From NCBI GenBank assembly GCA_944472155.2, contig OX235275.1:28386865-28450864 (forward strand): DNA of 64,000 nt, read 5' to 3'. The translations under genes and the position numbers were made by a program. Position 1 is the first letter of the stretch. Every line of letters begins with the position of its first letter. Positions 22,201 through 37,200 of this stretch are shown here, one piece after another. The stretch comes from Trichobilharzia szidati. Taxonomy: Eukaryota; Platyhelminthes; Trematoda; Strigeidida; Schistosomatidae. The notes beneath the pieces were generated by a model. That model was not told the DNA's origin and ran no database searches. It saw only the letters and a list, made by a program, of their open reading frames with translations.

Positions 22201-25200
22201 CAGTCAGAAAGCACTCAGTCGGAAGGCACTGATCAACAGTTGACTACCACGCCTCAATTCGAGTCAACAACACCAGGTCAGTCAATTCCCTTTGATTATG
22301 ATGATCACTTTTATTTTTATTCACCGAACACCCGCCCTCTGCAATCACATCAGTCCAATCCACCAGCAGTTGGGACCTGTCCAATTCCCTTCCGTTCCGT
22401 TCTGTCACCTTCCATGACATCACATGCCATTCCGTGCCATTCCATGTGACGCCATTCAATGACATGCTTTCCCTTGCAAGGCTTTACATTGCAATGCATT
22501 GGATTCCATTTCATTTCATTGCATCGCTTCCCGAAAACATCCAACCCGCCAGACAATCACACAGCCGGCCACGATGACAGCCAGAATTATCCATCAACAA
22601 CCACTCACCCACTCAACAAAATACCACTACCACACACCACGAAACACATACAAATCACACAAACTAACCAACTGTCACACAGATCCACCCACCAACACAC
22701 ACACACACAGCAACACAATCACACAGACAAGCAAACAAACAATCGAACGCAAGTCGAATTTCAATACATAAATCCAAGGCTCCATCGCTAACTCACTCAC
22801 TCACTCACTCACTCACTCTATCTCTCTCACTCTATCTCACTCTGTCTCTCTTCCCGTCTCTCCCTCCACAGAAACACAACCAGTCACAGATCAGTCAGAA
22901 AGCACTCAGTCGGAAGGCACTGATCAACAGTTGACTACCACGCCTCAATTCGAGTCAACAACACCAGGTCAGTCAATTCCCTTTGATTATGATGATCACT
23001 TTTATTTTTATTCACCGAACACCCGCCCTCTGCAATCACATCAGTCCAATCCACCAGCAGTTGGGACCTGTCCAATTCCCTTCCGTTCCGTTCTGTCACC
23101 TTCCATGACATCACATGCCATTCCGTGCCATTCCATGTGACGCCATTCCATGACATGCTTTCCCTTGCAAGGCTTTACATTGCAATGCATTGGATTCCAT
23201 TTCATTTCATTGCATCGCTTTCCCGAAAACATCCAACCCGCCAGACAATCACACAGCCGGCCACGATGACAGCCAGAATTATCCATCAACAACCACTCAC
23301 CCACTCAACAAAATACCACTACCACACACCACAAAACACATACAAATCACACAAACTAACCAACTGTCACACAGATCCACCCACCAACACACACACACAC
23401 ACAGCAACACAATCACACAGACAAGCAAACAAACAATCGAACGCAAGTCGAATTTCAATACATAAATCCAAGGCTCCATCGCTAACTCACTCACTCACTC
23501 ACTCTATCTCTCTCACTCTATCTCACTCTGTCTCTCTTCCCGTCTCTCCCTCCACAGAAACACAACCAGTCACAGATCAGTCAGAAAGCACTCAGTCGGA
23601 AGGCACTGATCAACAGTTGACTACCACGCCTCAATTCGAGTCAACAACACCAGGTCAGTCAATTCCCTTTGATTATGATGATCACTTTTATTTTTATTCA
23701 CCGAACACCCGCCCTCTGCAATCACATCAGTCCAATCCACCAGCAGTGGAGACCCGTCCAATTCCCATCCGTTCCCTTCTGTCACCTTCCATGACATCAC
23801 ATGCCATTCCGTGCCATTCCATGTGACGCCATTCAATGACATGCTTTCCCTTACAAGGCTTTACATTGCAATGCATTGGATTCCATTTCATTTCATTGCA
23901 TCGCTTTCCCGAAAACATCCAACCCGCCAGACAATCACACAGCCGGCCACGATGACAGCCAGAATTATCCATCAACAACCACTCACCCACTCAACAAAAT
24001 ACCACTACCACACACCACAAAACACATACAAATCACACAAACTAACCAACTGTCACACAGATCCACCCACCAACACACACCCACACACACAGCAACACAA
24101 TCACACAGACAAGCAAACAAACAATCGAACGCAAGTCGAATTTCAATACATAAATCCAAGGCTCCATCGCTAACTCACTCACTCACTCACTCACTCTATC
24201 TCTCTCACTCTATCTCACTCTGTCTCTCTTCCCGTCTCTCCCTCCACAGAAACACAACCAGTCACAGATCAGTCAGAAAGCACTCAGTCGGAAGGCACTG
24301 ATCAACAGTTGACTACCACGCCTCAATTCGAGTCAACAACACCAGGTCAGTCAATTCCCTTTGATTATGATGATCACTTTTATTTTTATTCACCGAACAC
24401 CCGCCCTCTGCAATCACATCAGTCCAATCCACCAGCGGTGGAGACCCGTCCAATTCCCATCCGTTCCGTTCTGTTACCTTCCATGACATCACATGCCATT
24501 CCGTGCCATTCCATGTGACGCCATTCCATGACATGCTTTCCCTTGCAAGGCTTTACATTGCAATGCATTGGATTCCATTTCATTTCATTGCATCGCTTTC
24601 CCGAAAACATCCAACCCGCCAGACAATCACACAGCCGGCCACGATGACAGCCAGAATTATCCATCAACAACCACTCACCCACTCAACAAAATACCACTAC
24701 CACACACCACAAAACACATACAAATCACACAAACTAACCAACTGTCACACAGATCCACCCACCAACACACACACACACACACAGCAACACAATCACACAG
24801 ACAAGCAAACAAACAATCGAACGCAAGTCGAATTTCAATACATAAATCCAAGGCTCCATCGCTAACTCACTCACTCACTCACTCACTCTATCTCTCTCAC
24901 TCTATCTCACTCTGTCTCTCTTCCCGTCTCTCCCTCCACAGAAACACAACCAGTCACAGATCAGTCAGAAAGCACTCAGTCGGAAGGCACTGATCAACAG
25001 TTGACTACCACGCCTCAATTCGAGTCAACAACACCAGGTCAGTCAATTCCCTTTGATTATGATGATCACTTTTATTTTTATTCACCGAACACCCGCCCTC
25101 TGCAATCACATCAGTCCAATCCACCAGCGGTGGAGACCCGTCCAATTCCCATCCGTTCCGTTCTGTTACCTTCCATGACATCACATGCCATTCCGTGCCA

Positions 25201-28200
25201 TTCCATGTGACGCCATTCCATGACATGCTTTCCCTTGCAAGGCTTTACATTGCAATGCATTGGATTCCATTTCATTTCATTGCATCGCTTTCCCGAAAAC
25301 ATCCAACCCGCCAGACAATCACACAGCCGGCCACGATGACAGCCAGAATTATCCATCAACAACCACTCACCCACTCAACAAAATACCACTACCACACACC
25401 ACAAAACACATACAAATCACACAAACTAACCAACTGTCACACAGATCCACCCACCAACACACACACACACACACAGCAACACAATCACACAGACAAGCAA
25501 ACAAACAATCGAACGCAAGTCGAATTTCAATACATAAATCCAAGGCTCCATCGCTAACTCACTCACTCACTCACTCTATCTCTCTCACTCTATCTCACTC
25601 TGTCTCTCTTCCCGTCTCTCCCTCCACAGAAACACAACCAGTCACAGATCAGTCAGAAAGCACTCAGTCGGAAGGCACTGATCAACAGTTGACTACCACG
25701 CCTCAATTCGAGTCAACAACACCAGGTCAGTCAATTCCCTTTGATTATGATGATCACTTTTATTTTTATTCACCGAACACCCGCCCTCTGCAATCACATC
25801 AGTCCAATCCACCAGCGGTGGAGACCCGTCCAATTCCCATCCGTTCCGTTCTGTTACCTTCCATGACATCACATGCCATTCCGTGCCATTCCATGTGACG
25901 CCATTCCATGACATGCTTTCCCTTGCAAGGCTTTACATTGCAATGCATTGGATTCCATTTCATTTCATTGCATCGCTTTCCCGAAAACATCCAACCCGCC
26001 AGACAATCACACAGCCGGCCACGATGACAGCCAGAATTATCCATCAACAACCACTCACCCACTCAACAAAATACCACTACCACACACCACAAAACACATA
26101 CAAATCACACAAACTAACCAACTGTCACACAGATCCACCCACCAACACACACACACACACACAGCAACACAATCACACAGACAAGCAAACAAACAATCGA
26201 ACGCAAGTCGAATTTCAATACATAAATCCAAGGCTCCATCGCTAACTCACTCACTCACTCACTCACTCACTCTATCTCTCTCACTCTATCTCACTCTGTC
26301 TCTCTTCCCGTCTCTCCCTCCACAGAAACACAACCAGTCACAGATCAGTCAGAAAGCACTCAGTCGGAAGGCACTGATCAACAGTTGACTACCACGCCTC
26401 AATTCGAGTCAACAACACCAGGTCAGTCAATTCCCTTTGATTATGATGATCACTTTTATTTTTATTCACCGAACACCCGCCCTCTGCAATCACATCAGTC
26501 CAATCCACCAGCGGTGGAGACCCGTCCAATTCCCATCCGTTCCGTTCTGTCACCTTCCATGACATCACATGCCATTCCGTGCCATTCCATGTGACGCCAT
26601 TCCATGACATGCTTTCCCTTGCAAGGCTTTACATTGCAATGCATTGGATTCCATTTCATTTCATTGCATCGCTTTCCCGAAAACATCCAACCCGCCAGAC
26701 AATCACACAGCCGGCCACGATGACAGCCAGAATTATCCATCAACAACCACTCACCCACTCAACAAAATACCACTACCACACACCACAAAACACATACAAA
26801 TCACACAAACTAACCAACTGTCACACAGATCCACCCACCAACACACACACACACACACAGCAACACAATCACACAGACAAGCAAACAAACAATCGAACGC
26901 AAGTCGAATTTCAATACATAAATCCAAGGCTCCATCGCTAACTCACTCACTCACTCACTCACTCACTCTATCTCTCTCACTCTATCTCACTCTGTCTCTC
27001 TTCCCGTCTCTCCCTCCACAGAAACACAACCAGTCACAGATCAGTCAGAAAGCACTCAGTCGGAAGGCACTGATCAACAGTTGACTACCACGCCTCAATT
27101 CGAGTCAACAACACCAGGTCAGTCAATTCCCTTTGATTATGATGATCACTTTTATTTTTATTCACCGAACACCCGCCCTCTGCAATCACATCAGTCCAAT
27201 CCACCAGCGGTGGAGACCCGTCCAATTCCCATCCGTTCCGTTCTGTTACCTTCCATGACATCACATGCCATTCCGTGCCATTCCATGTGACGCCATTCCA
27301 TGACATGCTTTCCCTTGCAAGGCTTTACATTGCAATGCATTGGATTCCATTTCATTTCATTGCATCGCTTTCCCGAAAACATCCAACCCGCCAGACAATC
27401 ACACAGCCGGCCACGATGACAGCCAGAATTATCCATCAACAACCACTCACCCACTCAACAAAATACCACTACCACACACCACAAAACACATACAAATCAC
27501 ACAAACTAACCAACTGTCACACAGATCCACCCACCAACACACACACACACACACAGCAACACAATCACACAGACAAGCAAACAAACAATCGAACGCAAGT
27601 CGAATTTCAATACATAAATCCAAGGCTCCATCGCTAACTCACTCACTCACTCACTCACTCACTCTATCTCTCTCACTCTATCTCACTCTGTCTCTCTTCC
27701 CGTCTCTCCCTCCACAGAAACACAACCAGTCACAGATCAGTCAGAAAGCACTCAGTCGGAAGGCACTGATCAACAGTTGACTACCACGCCTCAATTCGAG
27801 TCAACAACACCAGGTCAGTCAATTCCCTTTGATTATGATGATCACTTTTATTTTTATTCACCGAACACCCGCCCTCTGCAATCACATCAGTCCAATCCAC
27901 CAGCAGTGGAGACCCGTCCAATTCCCATCCGTTCCGTTCTGTTACCTTCCATGACATCACATGCCATTCCGTGCCATTCCATGTGACGCCATTCCATGAC
28001 ATGCTTTCCCTTGCAAGGCTTTACATTGCAATGCATTGGATTCCATTTCATTTCATTGCATCGCTTTCCCGAAAACATCCAACCCGCCAGACAATCACAC
28101 AGCCGGCCACGATGACAGCCAGAATTATCCATCAACAACCACTCACCCACTCAACAAAATACCACTACCACACACCACAAAACACATACAAATCACACAA

Positions 28201-31200
28201 ACTAACCAACTGTCACACAGATCCACCCACCAACACACACACACACACACAGCAACACAATCACACAGACAAGCAAACAAACAATCGAACGCAAGTCGAA
28301 TTTCAATACATAAATCCAAGGCTCCATCGCTAACTCACTCACTCACTCACTCACTCACTCTATCTCTCTCACTCTATCTCACTCTGTCTCTCTTCCCGTC
28401 TCTCCCTCCACAGAAACACAACCAGTCACAGATCAGTCAGAAAGCACTCAGTCGGAAGGCACTGATCAACAGTTGACTACCACGCCTCAATTCGAGTCAA
28501 CAACACCAGGTCAGTCAATTCCCTTTGATTATGATGATCACTTTTATTTTTATTCACCGAACACCCGCCCTCTGCAATCACATCAGTCCAATCCACCAGC
28601 GGTGGAGACCCGTCCAATTCCCATCCGTTCCGTTCTGTTACCTTCCATGACATCACATGCCATTCCGTGCCATTCCATGTGACGCCATTCCATGACATGC
28701 TTTCCCTTGCAAGGCTTTACATTGCAATGCATTGGATTCCATTTCATTTCATTGCATCGCTTTCCCGAAAACATCCAACCCGCCAGACAATCACACAGCC
28801 GGCCACGATGACAGCCAGAATTATCCATCAACAACCACTCACCCACTCAACAAAATACCACTACCACACACCACAAAACACATACAAATCACACAAACTA
28901 ACCAACTGTCACACAGATCCACCCACCAACACACACACACACACACAGCAACACAATCACACAGACAAGCAAACAAACAATCGAACGCAAGTCGAATTTC
29001 AATACATAAATCCAAGGCTCCATCGCTAACTCACTCACTCACTCACTCACTCACTCTATCTCTCTCACTCTATCTCACTCTGTCTCTCTTCCCGTCTCTC
29101 CCTCCACAGAAACACAACCAGTCACAGATCAGTCAGAAAGCACTCAGTCGGAAGGCACTGATCAACAGTTGACTACCACGCCTCAATTCGAGTCAACAAC
29201 ACCAGGTCAGTCAATTCCCTTTGATTATGATGATCACTTTTATTTTTATTCACCGAACACCCGCCCTCTGCAATCACATCAGTCCAATCCACCAGCAGTG
29301 GAGACCCGTCCAATTCCCATCCGTTCCGTTCTGTTACCTTCCATGACATCACATGCCATTCCGTGCCATTCCATGTGACGCCATTCCATGACATGCTTTC
29401 CCTTGCAAGGCTTTACATTGCAATGCATTGGATTCCATTTCATTTCATTGCATCGCTTTCCCGAAAACATCCAACCCGCCAGACAATCACACAGCCGGCC
29501 ACGATGACAGCCAGAATTATCCATCAACAACCACTCACCCACTCAACAAAATACCACTACCACACACCACAAAACACATACAAATCACACAAACTAACCA
29601 ACTGTCACACAGATCCACCCACCAACACACACACACACACACAGCAACACAATCACACAGACAAGCAAACAAACAATCGAACGCAAGTCGAATTTCAATA
29701 CATAAATCCAAGGCTCCATCGCTAACTCACTCACTCACTCACTCACTCACTCACTCTATCTCTCTCACTCTATCTCACTCTGTCTCTCTTCCCGTCTCTC
29801 CCTCCACAGAAACACAACCAGTCACAGATCAGTCAGAAAGCACTCAGTCGGAAGGCACTGATCAACAGTTGACTACCACGCCTCAATTCGAGTCAACAAC
29901 ACCAGGTCAGTCAATTCCCTTTGATTATGATGATCACTTTTATTTTTATTCACCGAACACCCGCCCTCTGCAATCACATCAGTCCAATCCACCAGCGGTG
30001 GAGACCCGTCCAATTCCCATCCGTTCCGTTCTGTTACCTTCCATGACATCACATGCCATTCCGTGCCATTCCATGTGACGCCATTCCATGACATGCTTTC
30101 CCTTGCAAGGCTTTACATTGCAATGCATTGGATTCCATTTCATTTCATTGCATCGCTTTCCCGAAAACATCCAACCCGCCAGACAATCACACAGCCGGCC
30201 ACGATGACAGCCAGAATTATCCATCAACAACCACTCACCCACTCAACAAAATACCACTACCACACACCACAAAACACATACAAATCACACAAACTAACCA
30301 ACTGTCACACAGATCCACCCACCAACACACACACACACACAGCAACACAATCACACAGACAAGCAAACAAACAATCGAACGCAAGTCGAATTTCAATACA
30401 TAAATCCAAGGCTCCATCGCTAACTCACTCACTCACTCACTCACTCTATCTCTCTCACTCTATCTCACTCTGTCTCTCTTCCCGTCTCTCCCTCCACAGA
30501 AACACAACCAGTCACAGATCAGTCAGAAAGCACTCAGTCGGAAGGCACTGATCAACAGTTGACTACCACGCCTCAATTCGAGTCAACAACACCAGGTCAG
30601 TCAATTCCCTTTGATTATGATGATCACTTTTATTTTTATTCACCGAACACCCGCCCTCTGCAATCACATCAGTCCAATCCACCAGCGGTGGAGACCCGTC
30701 CAATTCCCATCCGTTCCGTTCTGTTACCTTCCATGACATCACATGCCATTCCGTGCCATTCCATGTGACGCCATTCCATGACATGCTTTCCCTTGCAAGG
30801 CTTTACATTGCAATGCATTGGATTCCATTTCATTTCATTGCATCGCTTTCCCGAAAACATCCAACCCGCCAGACAATCACACAGCCGGCCACGATGACAG
30901 CCAGAATTATCCATCAACAACCACTCACCCACTCAACAAAATACCACTACCACACACCACAAAACACATACAAATCACACAAACTAACCAACTGTCACAC
31001 AGATCCACCCACCAACACACACACACACACACAGCAACACAATCACACAGACAAGCAAACAAACAATCGAACGCAAGTCGAATTTCAATACATAAATCCA
31101 AGGCTCCATCGCTAACTCACTCACTCACTCACTCACTCACTCTATCTCTCTCACTCTATCTCACTCTGTCTCTCTTCCCGTCTCTCCCTCCACAGAAACA

Positions 31201-34200
31201 CAACCAGTCACAGATCAGTCAGAAAGCACTCAGTCGGAAGGCACTGATCAACAGTTGACTACCACGCCTCAATTCGAGTCAACAACACCAGGTCAGTCAA
31301 TTCCCTTTGATTATGATGATCACTTTTATTTTTATTCACCGAACACCCGCCCTCTGCAATCACATCAGTCCAATCCACCAGCGGTGGAGACCCGTCCAAT
31401 TCCCATCCGTTCCGTTCTGTCACCTTCCATGACATCACATGCCATTCCGTGCCATTCCATGTGACGCCATTCCATGACATGCTTTCCCTTGCAAGGCTTT
31501 ACATTGCAATGCATTGGATTCCATTTCATTTCATTGCATCGCTTTCCCGAAAACATCCAACCCGCCAGACAATCACACAGCCGGCCACGATGACAGCCAG
31601 AATTATCCATCAACAACCACTCACCCACTCAACAAAATACCACTACCACACACCACAAAACACATACAAATCACACAAACTAACCAACTGTCACACAGAT
31701 CCACCCACCAACACACACACACACACACAGCAACACAATCACACAGACAAGCAAACAAACAATCGAACGCAAGTCGAATTTCAATACATAAATCCAAGGC
31801 TCCATCGCTAACTCACTCACTCACTCACTCACTCACTCACTCTATCTCTCTCACTCTATCTCACTCTGTCTCTCTTCCCGTCTCTCCCTCCACAGAAACA
31901 CAACCAGTCACAGATCAGTCAGAAAGCACTCAGTCGGAAGGCACTGATCAACAGTTGACTACCACGCCTCAATTCGAGTCAACAACACCAGGTCAGTCAA
32001 TTCCCTTTGATTATGATGATCACTTTTATTTTTATTCACCGAACACCCGCCCTCTGCAATCACATCAGTCCAATCCACCAGCGGTGGAGACCCGTCCAAT
32101 TCCCATCCGTTCCGTTCTGTCACCTTCCATGACATCACATGCCATTCCGTGCCATTCCATGTGACGCCATTCCATGACATGCTTTCCCTTGCAAGGCTTT
32201 ACATTGCAATGCATTGGATTCCATTTCATTTCATTGCATCGCTTTCCCGAAAACATCCAACCCGCCAGACAATCACACAGCCGGCCACGATGACAGCCAG
32301 AATTATCCATCAACAACCACTCACCCACTCAACAAAATACCACTACCACACACCACAAAACACATACAAATCACACAAACTAACCAACTGTCACACAGAT
32401 CCACCCACCAACACACACACACACACAGCAACACAATCACACAGACAAGCAAACAAACAATCGAACGCAAGTCGAATTTCAATACATAAATCCAAGGCTC
32501 CATCGCTAACTCACTCACTCACTCACTCTATCTCTCTCACTCTATCTCACTCTGTCTCTCTTCCCGTCTCTCCCTCCACAGAAACACAACCAGTCACAGA
32601 TCAGTCAGAAAGCACTCAGTCGGAAGGCACTGATCAACAGTTGACTACCACGCCTCAATTCGAGTCAACAACACCAGGTCAGTCAATTCCCTTTGATTAT
32701 GATGATCACTTTTATTTTTATTCACCGAACACCCGCCCTCTGCAATCACATCAGTCCAATCCACCAGCGGTGGAGACCCGTCCAATTCCCATCCGTTCCG
32801 TTCTGTCACCTTCCATGACATCACATGCCATTCCGTGCCATTCCATGTGACGCCATTCCATGACATGCTTTCCCTTGCAAGGCTTTACATTGCAATGCAT
32901 TGGATTCCATTTCATTTCATTGCATCGCTTTCCCGAAAACATCCAACCCGCCAGACAATCACACAGCCGGCCACGATGACAGCCAGAATTATCCATCAAC
33001 AACCACTCACCCACTCAACAAAATACCACTACCACACACCACAAAACACATACAAATCACACAAACTAACCAACTGTCACACAGATCCACCCACCAACAC
33101 ACACACACACACACAGCAACACAATCACACAGACAAGCAAACAAACAATCGAACGCAAGTCGAATTTCAATACATAAATCCAAGGCTCCATCGCTAACTC
33201 ACTCACTCACTCACTCACTCACTCACTCTATCTCTCTCACTCTATCTCACTCTGTCTCTCTTCCCGTCTCTCCCTCCACAGAAACACAACCAGTCACAGA
33301 TCAGTCAGAAAGCACTCAGTCGGAAGGCACTGATCAACAGTTGACTACCACGCCTCAATTCGAGTCAACAACACCAGGTCAGTCAATTCCCTTTGATTAT
33401 GATGATCACTTTTATTTTTATTCACCGAACACCCGCCCTCTGCAATCACATCAGTCCAATCCACCAGCGGTGGAGACCCGTCCAATTCCCATCCGTTCCG
33501 TTCTGTTACCTTCCATGACATCACATGCCATTCCGTGCCATTCCATGTGACGCCATTCCATGACATGCTTTCCCTTGCAAGGCTTTACATTGCAATGCAT
33601 TGGATTCCATTTCATTTCATTGCATCGCTTTCCCGAAAACATCCAACCCGCCAGACAATCACACAGCCGGCCACGATGACAGCCAGAATTATCCATCAAC
33701 AACCACTCACCCACTCAACAAAATACCACTACCACACACCACAAAACACATACAAATCACACAAACTAACCAACTGTCACACAGATCCACCCACCAACAC
33801 ACACACACACACACAGCAACACAATCACACAGACAAGCAAACAAACAATCGAACGCAAGTCGAATTTCAATACATAAATCCAAGGCTCCATCGCTAACTC
33901 ACTCACTCACTCACTCACTCACTCACTCTATCTCTCTCACTCTATCTCACTCTGTCTCTCTTCCCGTCTCTCCCTCCACAGAAACACAACCAGTCACAGA
34001 TCAGTCAGAAAGCACTCAGTCGGAAGGCACTGATCAACAGTTGACTACCACGCCTCAATTCGAGTCAACAACACCAGGTCAGTCAATTCCCTTTGATTAT
34101 GATGATCACTTTTATTTTTATTCACCGAACACCCGCCCTCTGCAATCACATCAGTCCAATCCACCAGCGGTGGAGACCCGTCCAATTCCCATCCGTTCCG

Positions 34201-37200
34201 TTCTGTTACCTTCCATGACATCACATGCCATTCCGTGCCATTCCATGTGACGCCATTCCATGACATGCTTTCCCTTGCAAGGCTTTACATTGCAATGCAT
34301 TGGATTCCATTTCATTTCATTGCATCGCTTTCCCGAAAACATCCAACCCGCCAGACAATCACACAGCCGGCCACGATGACAGCCAGAATTATCCATCAAC
34401 AACCACTCACCCACTCAACAAAATACCACTACCACACACCACAAAACACATACAAATCACACAAACTAACCAACTGTCACACAGATCCACCCACCAACAC
34501 ACACACACACACACAGCAACACAATCACACAGACAAGCAAACAAACAATCGAACGCAAGTCGAATTTCAATACATAAATCCAAGGCTCCATCGCTAACTC
34601 ACTCACTCACTCACTCTATCTCTCTCACTCTATCTCACTCTGTCTCTCTTCCCGTCTCTCCCTCCACAGAAACACAACCAGTCACAGATCAGTCAGAAAG
34701 CACTCAGTCGGAAGGCACTGATCAACAGTTGACTACCACGCCTCAATTCGAGTCAACAACACCAGGTCAGTCAATTCCCTTTGATTATGATGATCACTTT
34801 TATTTTTATTCACCGAACACCCGCCCTCTGCAATCACATCAGTCCAATCCACCAGCGGTGGAGACCCGTCCAATTCCCATCCGTTCCGTTCTGTTACCTT
34901 CCATGACATCACATGCCATTCCGTGCCATTCCATGTGACGCCATTCCATGACATGCTTTCCCTTGCAAGGCTTTACATTGCAATGCATTGGATTCCATTT
35001 CATTTCATTGCATCGCTTTCCCGAAAACATCCAACCCGCCAGACAATCACACAGCCGGCCACGATGACAGCCAGAATTATCCATCAACAACCACTCACCC
35101 ACTCAACAAAATACCACTACCACACACCACAAAACACATACAAATCACACAAACTAACCAACTGTCACACAGATCCACCCACCAACACACACACACACAC
35201 ACAGCAACACAATCACACAGACAAGCAAACAAACAATCGAACGCAAGTCGAATTTCAATACATAAATCCAAGGCTCCATCGCTAACTCACTCACTCACTC
35301 ACTCACTCACTCTATCTCTCTCACTCTATCTCACTCTGTCTCTCTTCCCGTCTCTCCCTCCACAGAAACACAACCAGTCACAGATCAGTCAGAAAGCACT
35401 CAGTCGGAAGGCACTGATCAACAGTTGACTACCACGCCTCAATTCGAGTCAACAACACCAGGTCAGTCAATTCCCTTTGATTATGATGATCACTTTTATT
35501 TTTATTCACCGAACACCCGCCCTCTGCAATCACATCAGTCCAATCCACCAGCGGTGGAGACCCGTCCAATTCCCATCCGTTCCGTTCTGTCACCTTCCAT
35601 GACATCACATGCCATTCCGTGCCATTCCATGTGACGCCATTCCATGACATGCTTTCCCTTGCAAGGCTTTACATTGCAATGCATTGGATTCCATTTCATT
35701 TCATTGCATCGCTTTCCCGAAAACATCCAACCCGCCAGACAATCACACAGCCGGCCACGATGACAGCCAGAATTATCCATCAACAACCACTCACCCACTC
35801 AACAAAATACCACTACCACACACCACAAAACACATACAAATCACACAAACTAACCAACTGTCACACAGATCCACCCACCAACACACACACACACACACAG
35901 CAACACAATCACACAGACAAGCAAACAAACAATCGAACGCAAGTCGAATTTCAATACATAAATCCAAGGCTCCATCGCTAACTCACTCACTCACTCACTC
36001 ACTCACTCTATCTCTCTCACTCTATCTCACTCTGTCTCTCTTCCCGTCTCTCCCTCCACAGAAACACAACCAGTCACAGATCAGTCAGAAAGCACTCAGT
36101 CGGAAGGCACTGATCAACAGTTGACTACCACGCCTCAATTCGAGTCAACAACACCAGGTCAGTCAATTCCCTTTGATTATGATGATCACTTTTATTTTTA
36201 TTCACCGAACACCCGCCCTCTGCAATCACATCAGTCCAATCCACCAGCGGTGGAGACCCGTCCAATTCCCATCCGTTCCGTTCTGTCACCTTCCATGACA
36301 TCACATGCCATTCCGTGCCATTCCATGTGACGCCATTCCATGACATGCTTTCCCTTGCAAGGCTTTACATTGCAATGCATTGGATTCCATTTCATTTCAT
36401 TGCATCGCTTTCCCGAAAACATCCAACCCGCCAGACAATCACACAGCCGGCCACGATGACAGCCAGAATTATCCATCAACAACCACTCACCCACTCAACA
36501 AAATACCACTACCACACACCACAAAACACATACAAATCACACAAACTAACCAACTGTCACACAGATCCACCCACCAACACACACACACACACACAGCAAC
36601 ACAATCACACAGACAAGCAAACAAACAATCGAACGCAAGTCGAATTTCAATACATAAATCCAAGGCTCCATCGCTAACTCACTCACTCACTCACTCACTC
36701 ACTCTATCTCTCTCACTCTATCTCACTCTGTCTCTCTTCCCGTCTCTCCCTCCACAGAAACACAACCAGTCACAGATCAGTCAGAAAGCACTCAGTCGGA
36801 AGGCACTGATCAACAGTTGACTACCACGCCTCAATTCGAGTCAACAACACCAGGTCAGTCAATTCCCTTTGATTATGATGATCACTTTTATTTTTATTCA
36901 CCGAACACCCGCCCTCTGCAATCACATCAGTCCAATCCACCAGCGGTGGAGACCCGTCCAATTCCCATCCGTTCCGTTCTGTCACCTTCCATGACATCAC
37001 ATGCCATTCCGTGCCATTCCATGTGACGCCATTCCATGACATGCTTTCCCTTGCAAGGCTTTACATTGCAATGCATTGGATTCCATTTCATTTCATTGCA
37101 TCGCTTTCCCGAAAACATCCAACCCGCCAGACAATCACACAGCCGGCCACGATGACAGCCAGAATTATCCATCAACAACCACTCACCCACTCAACAAAAT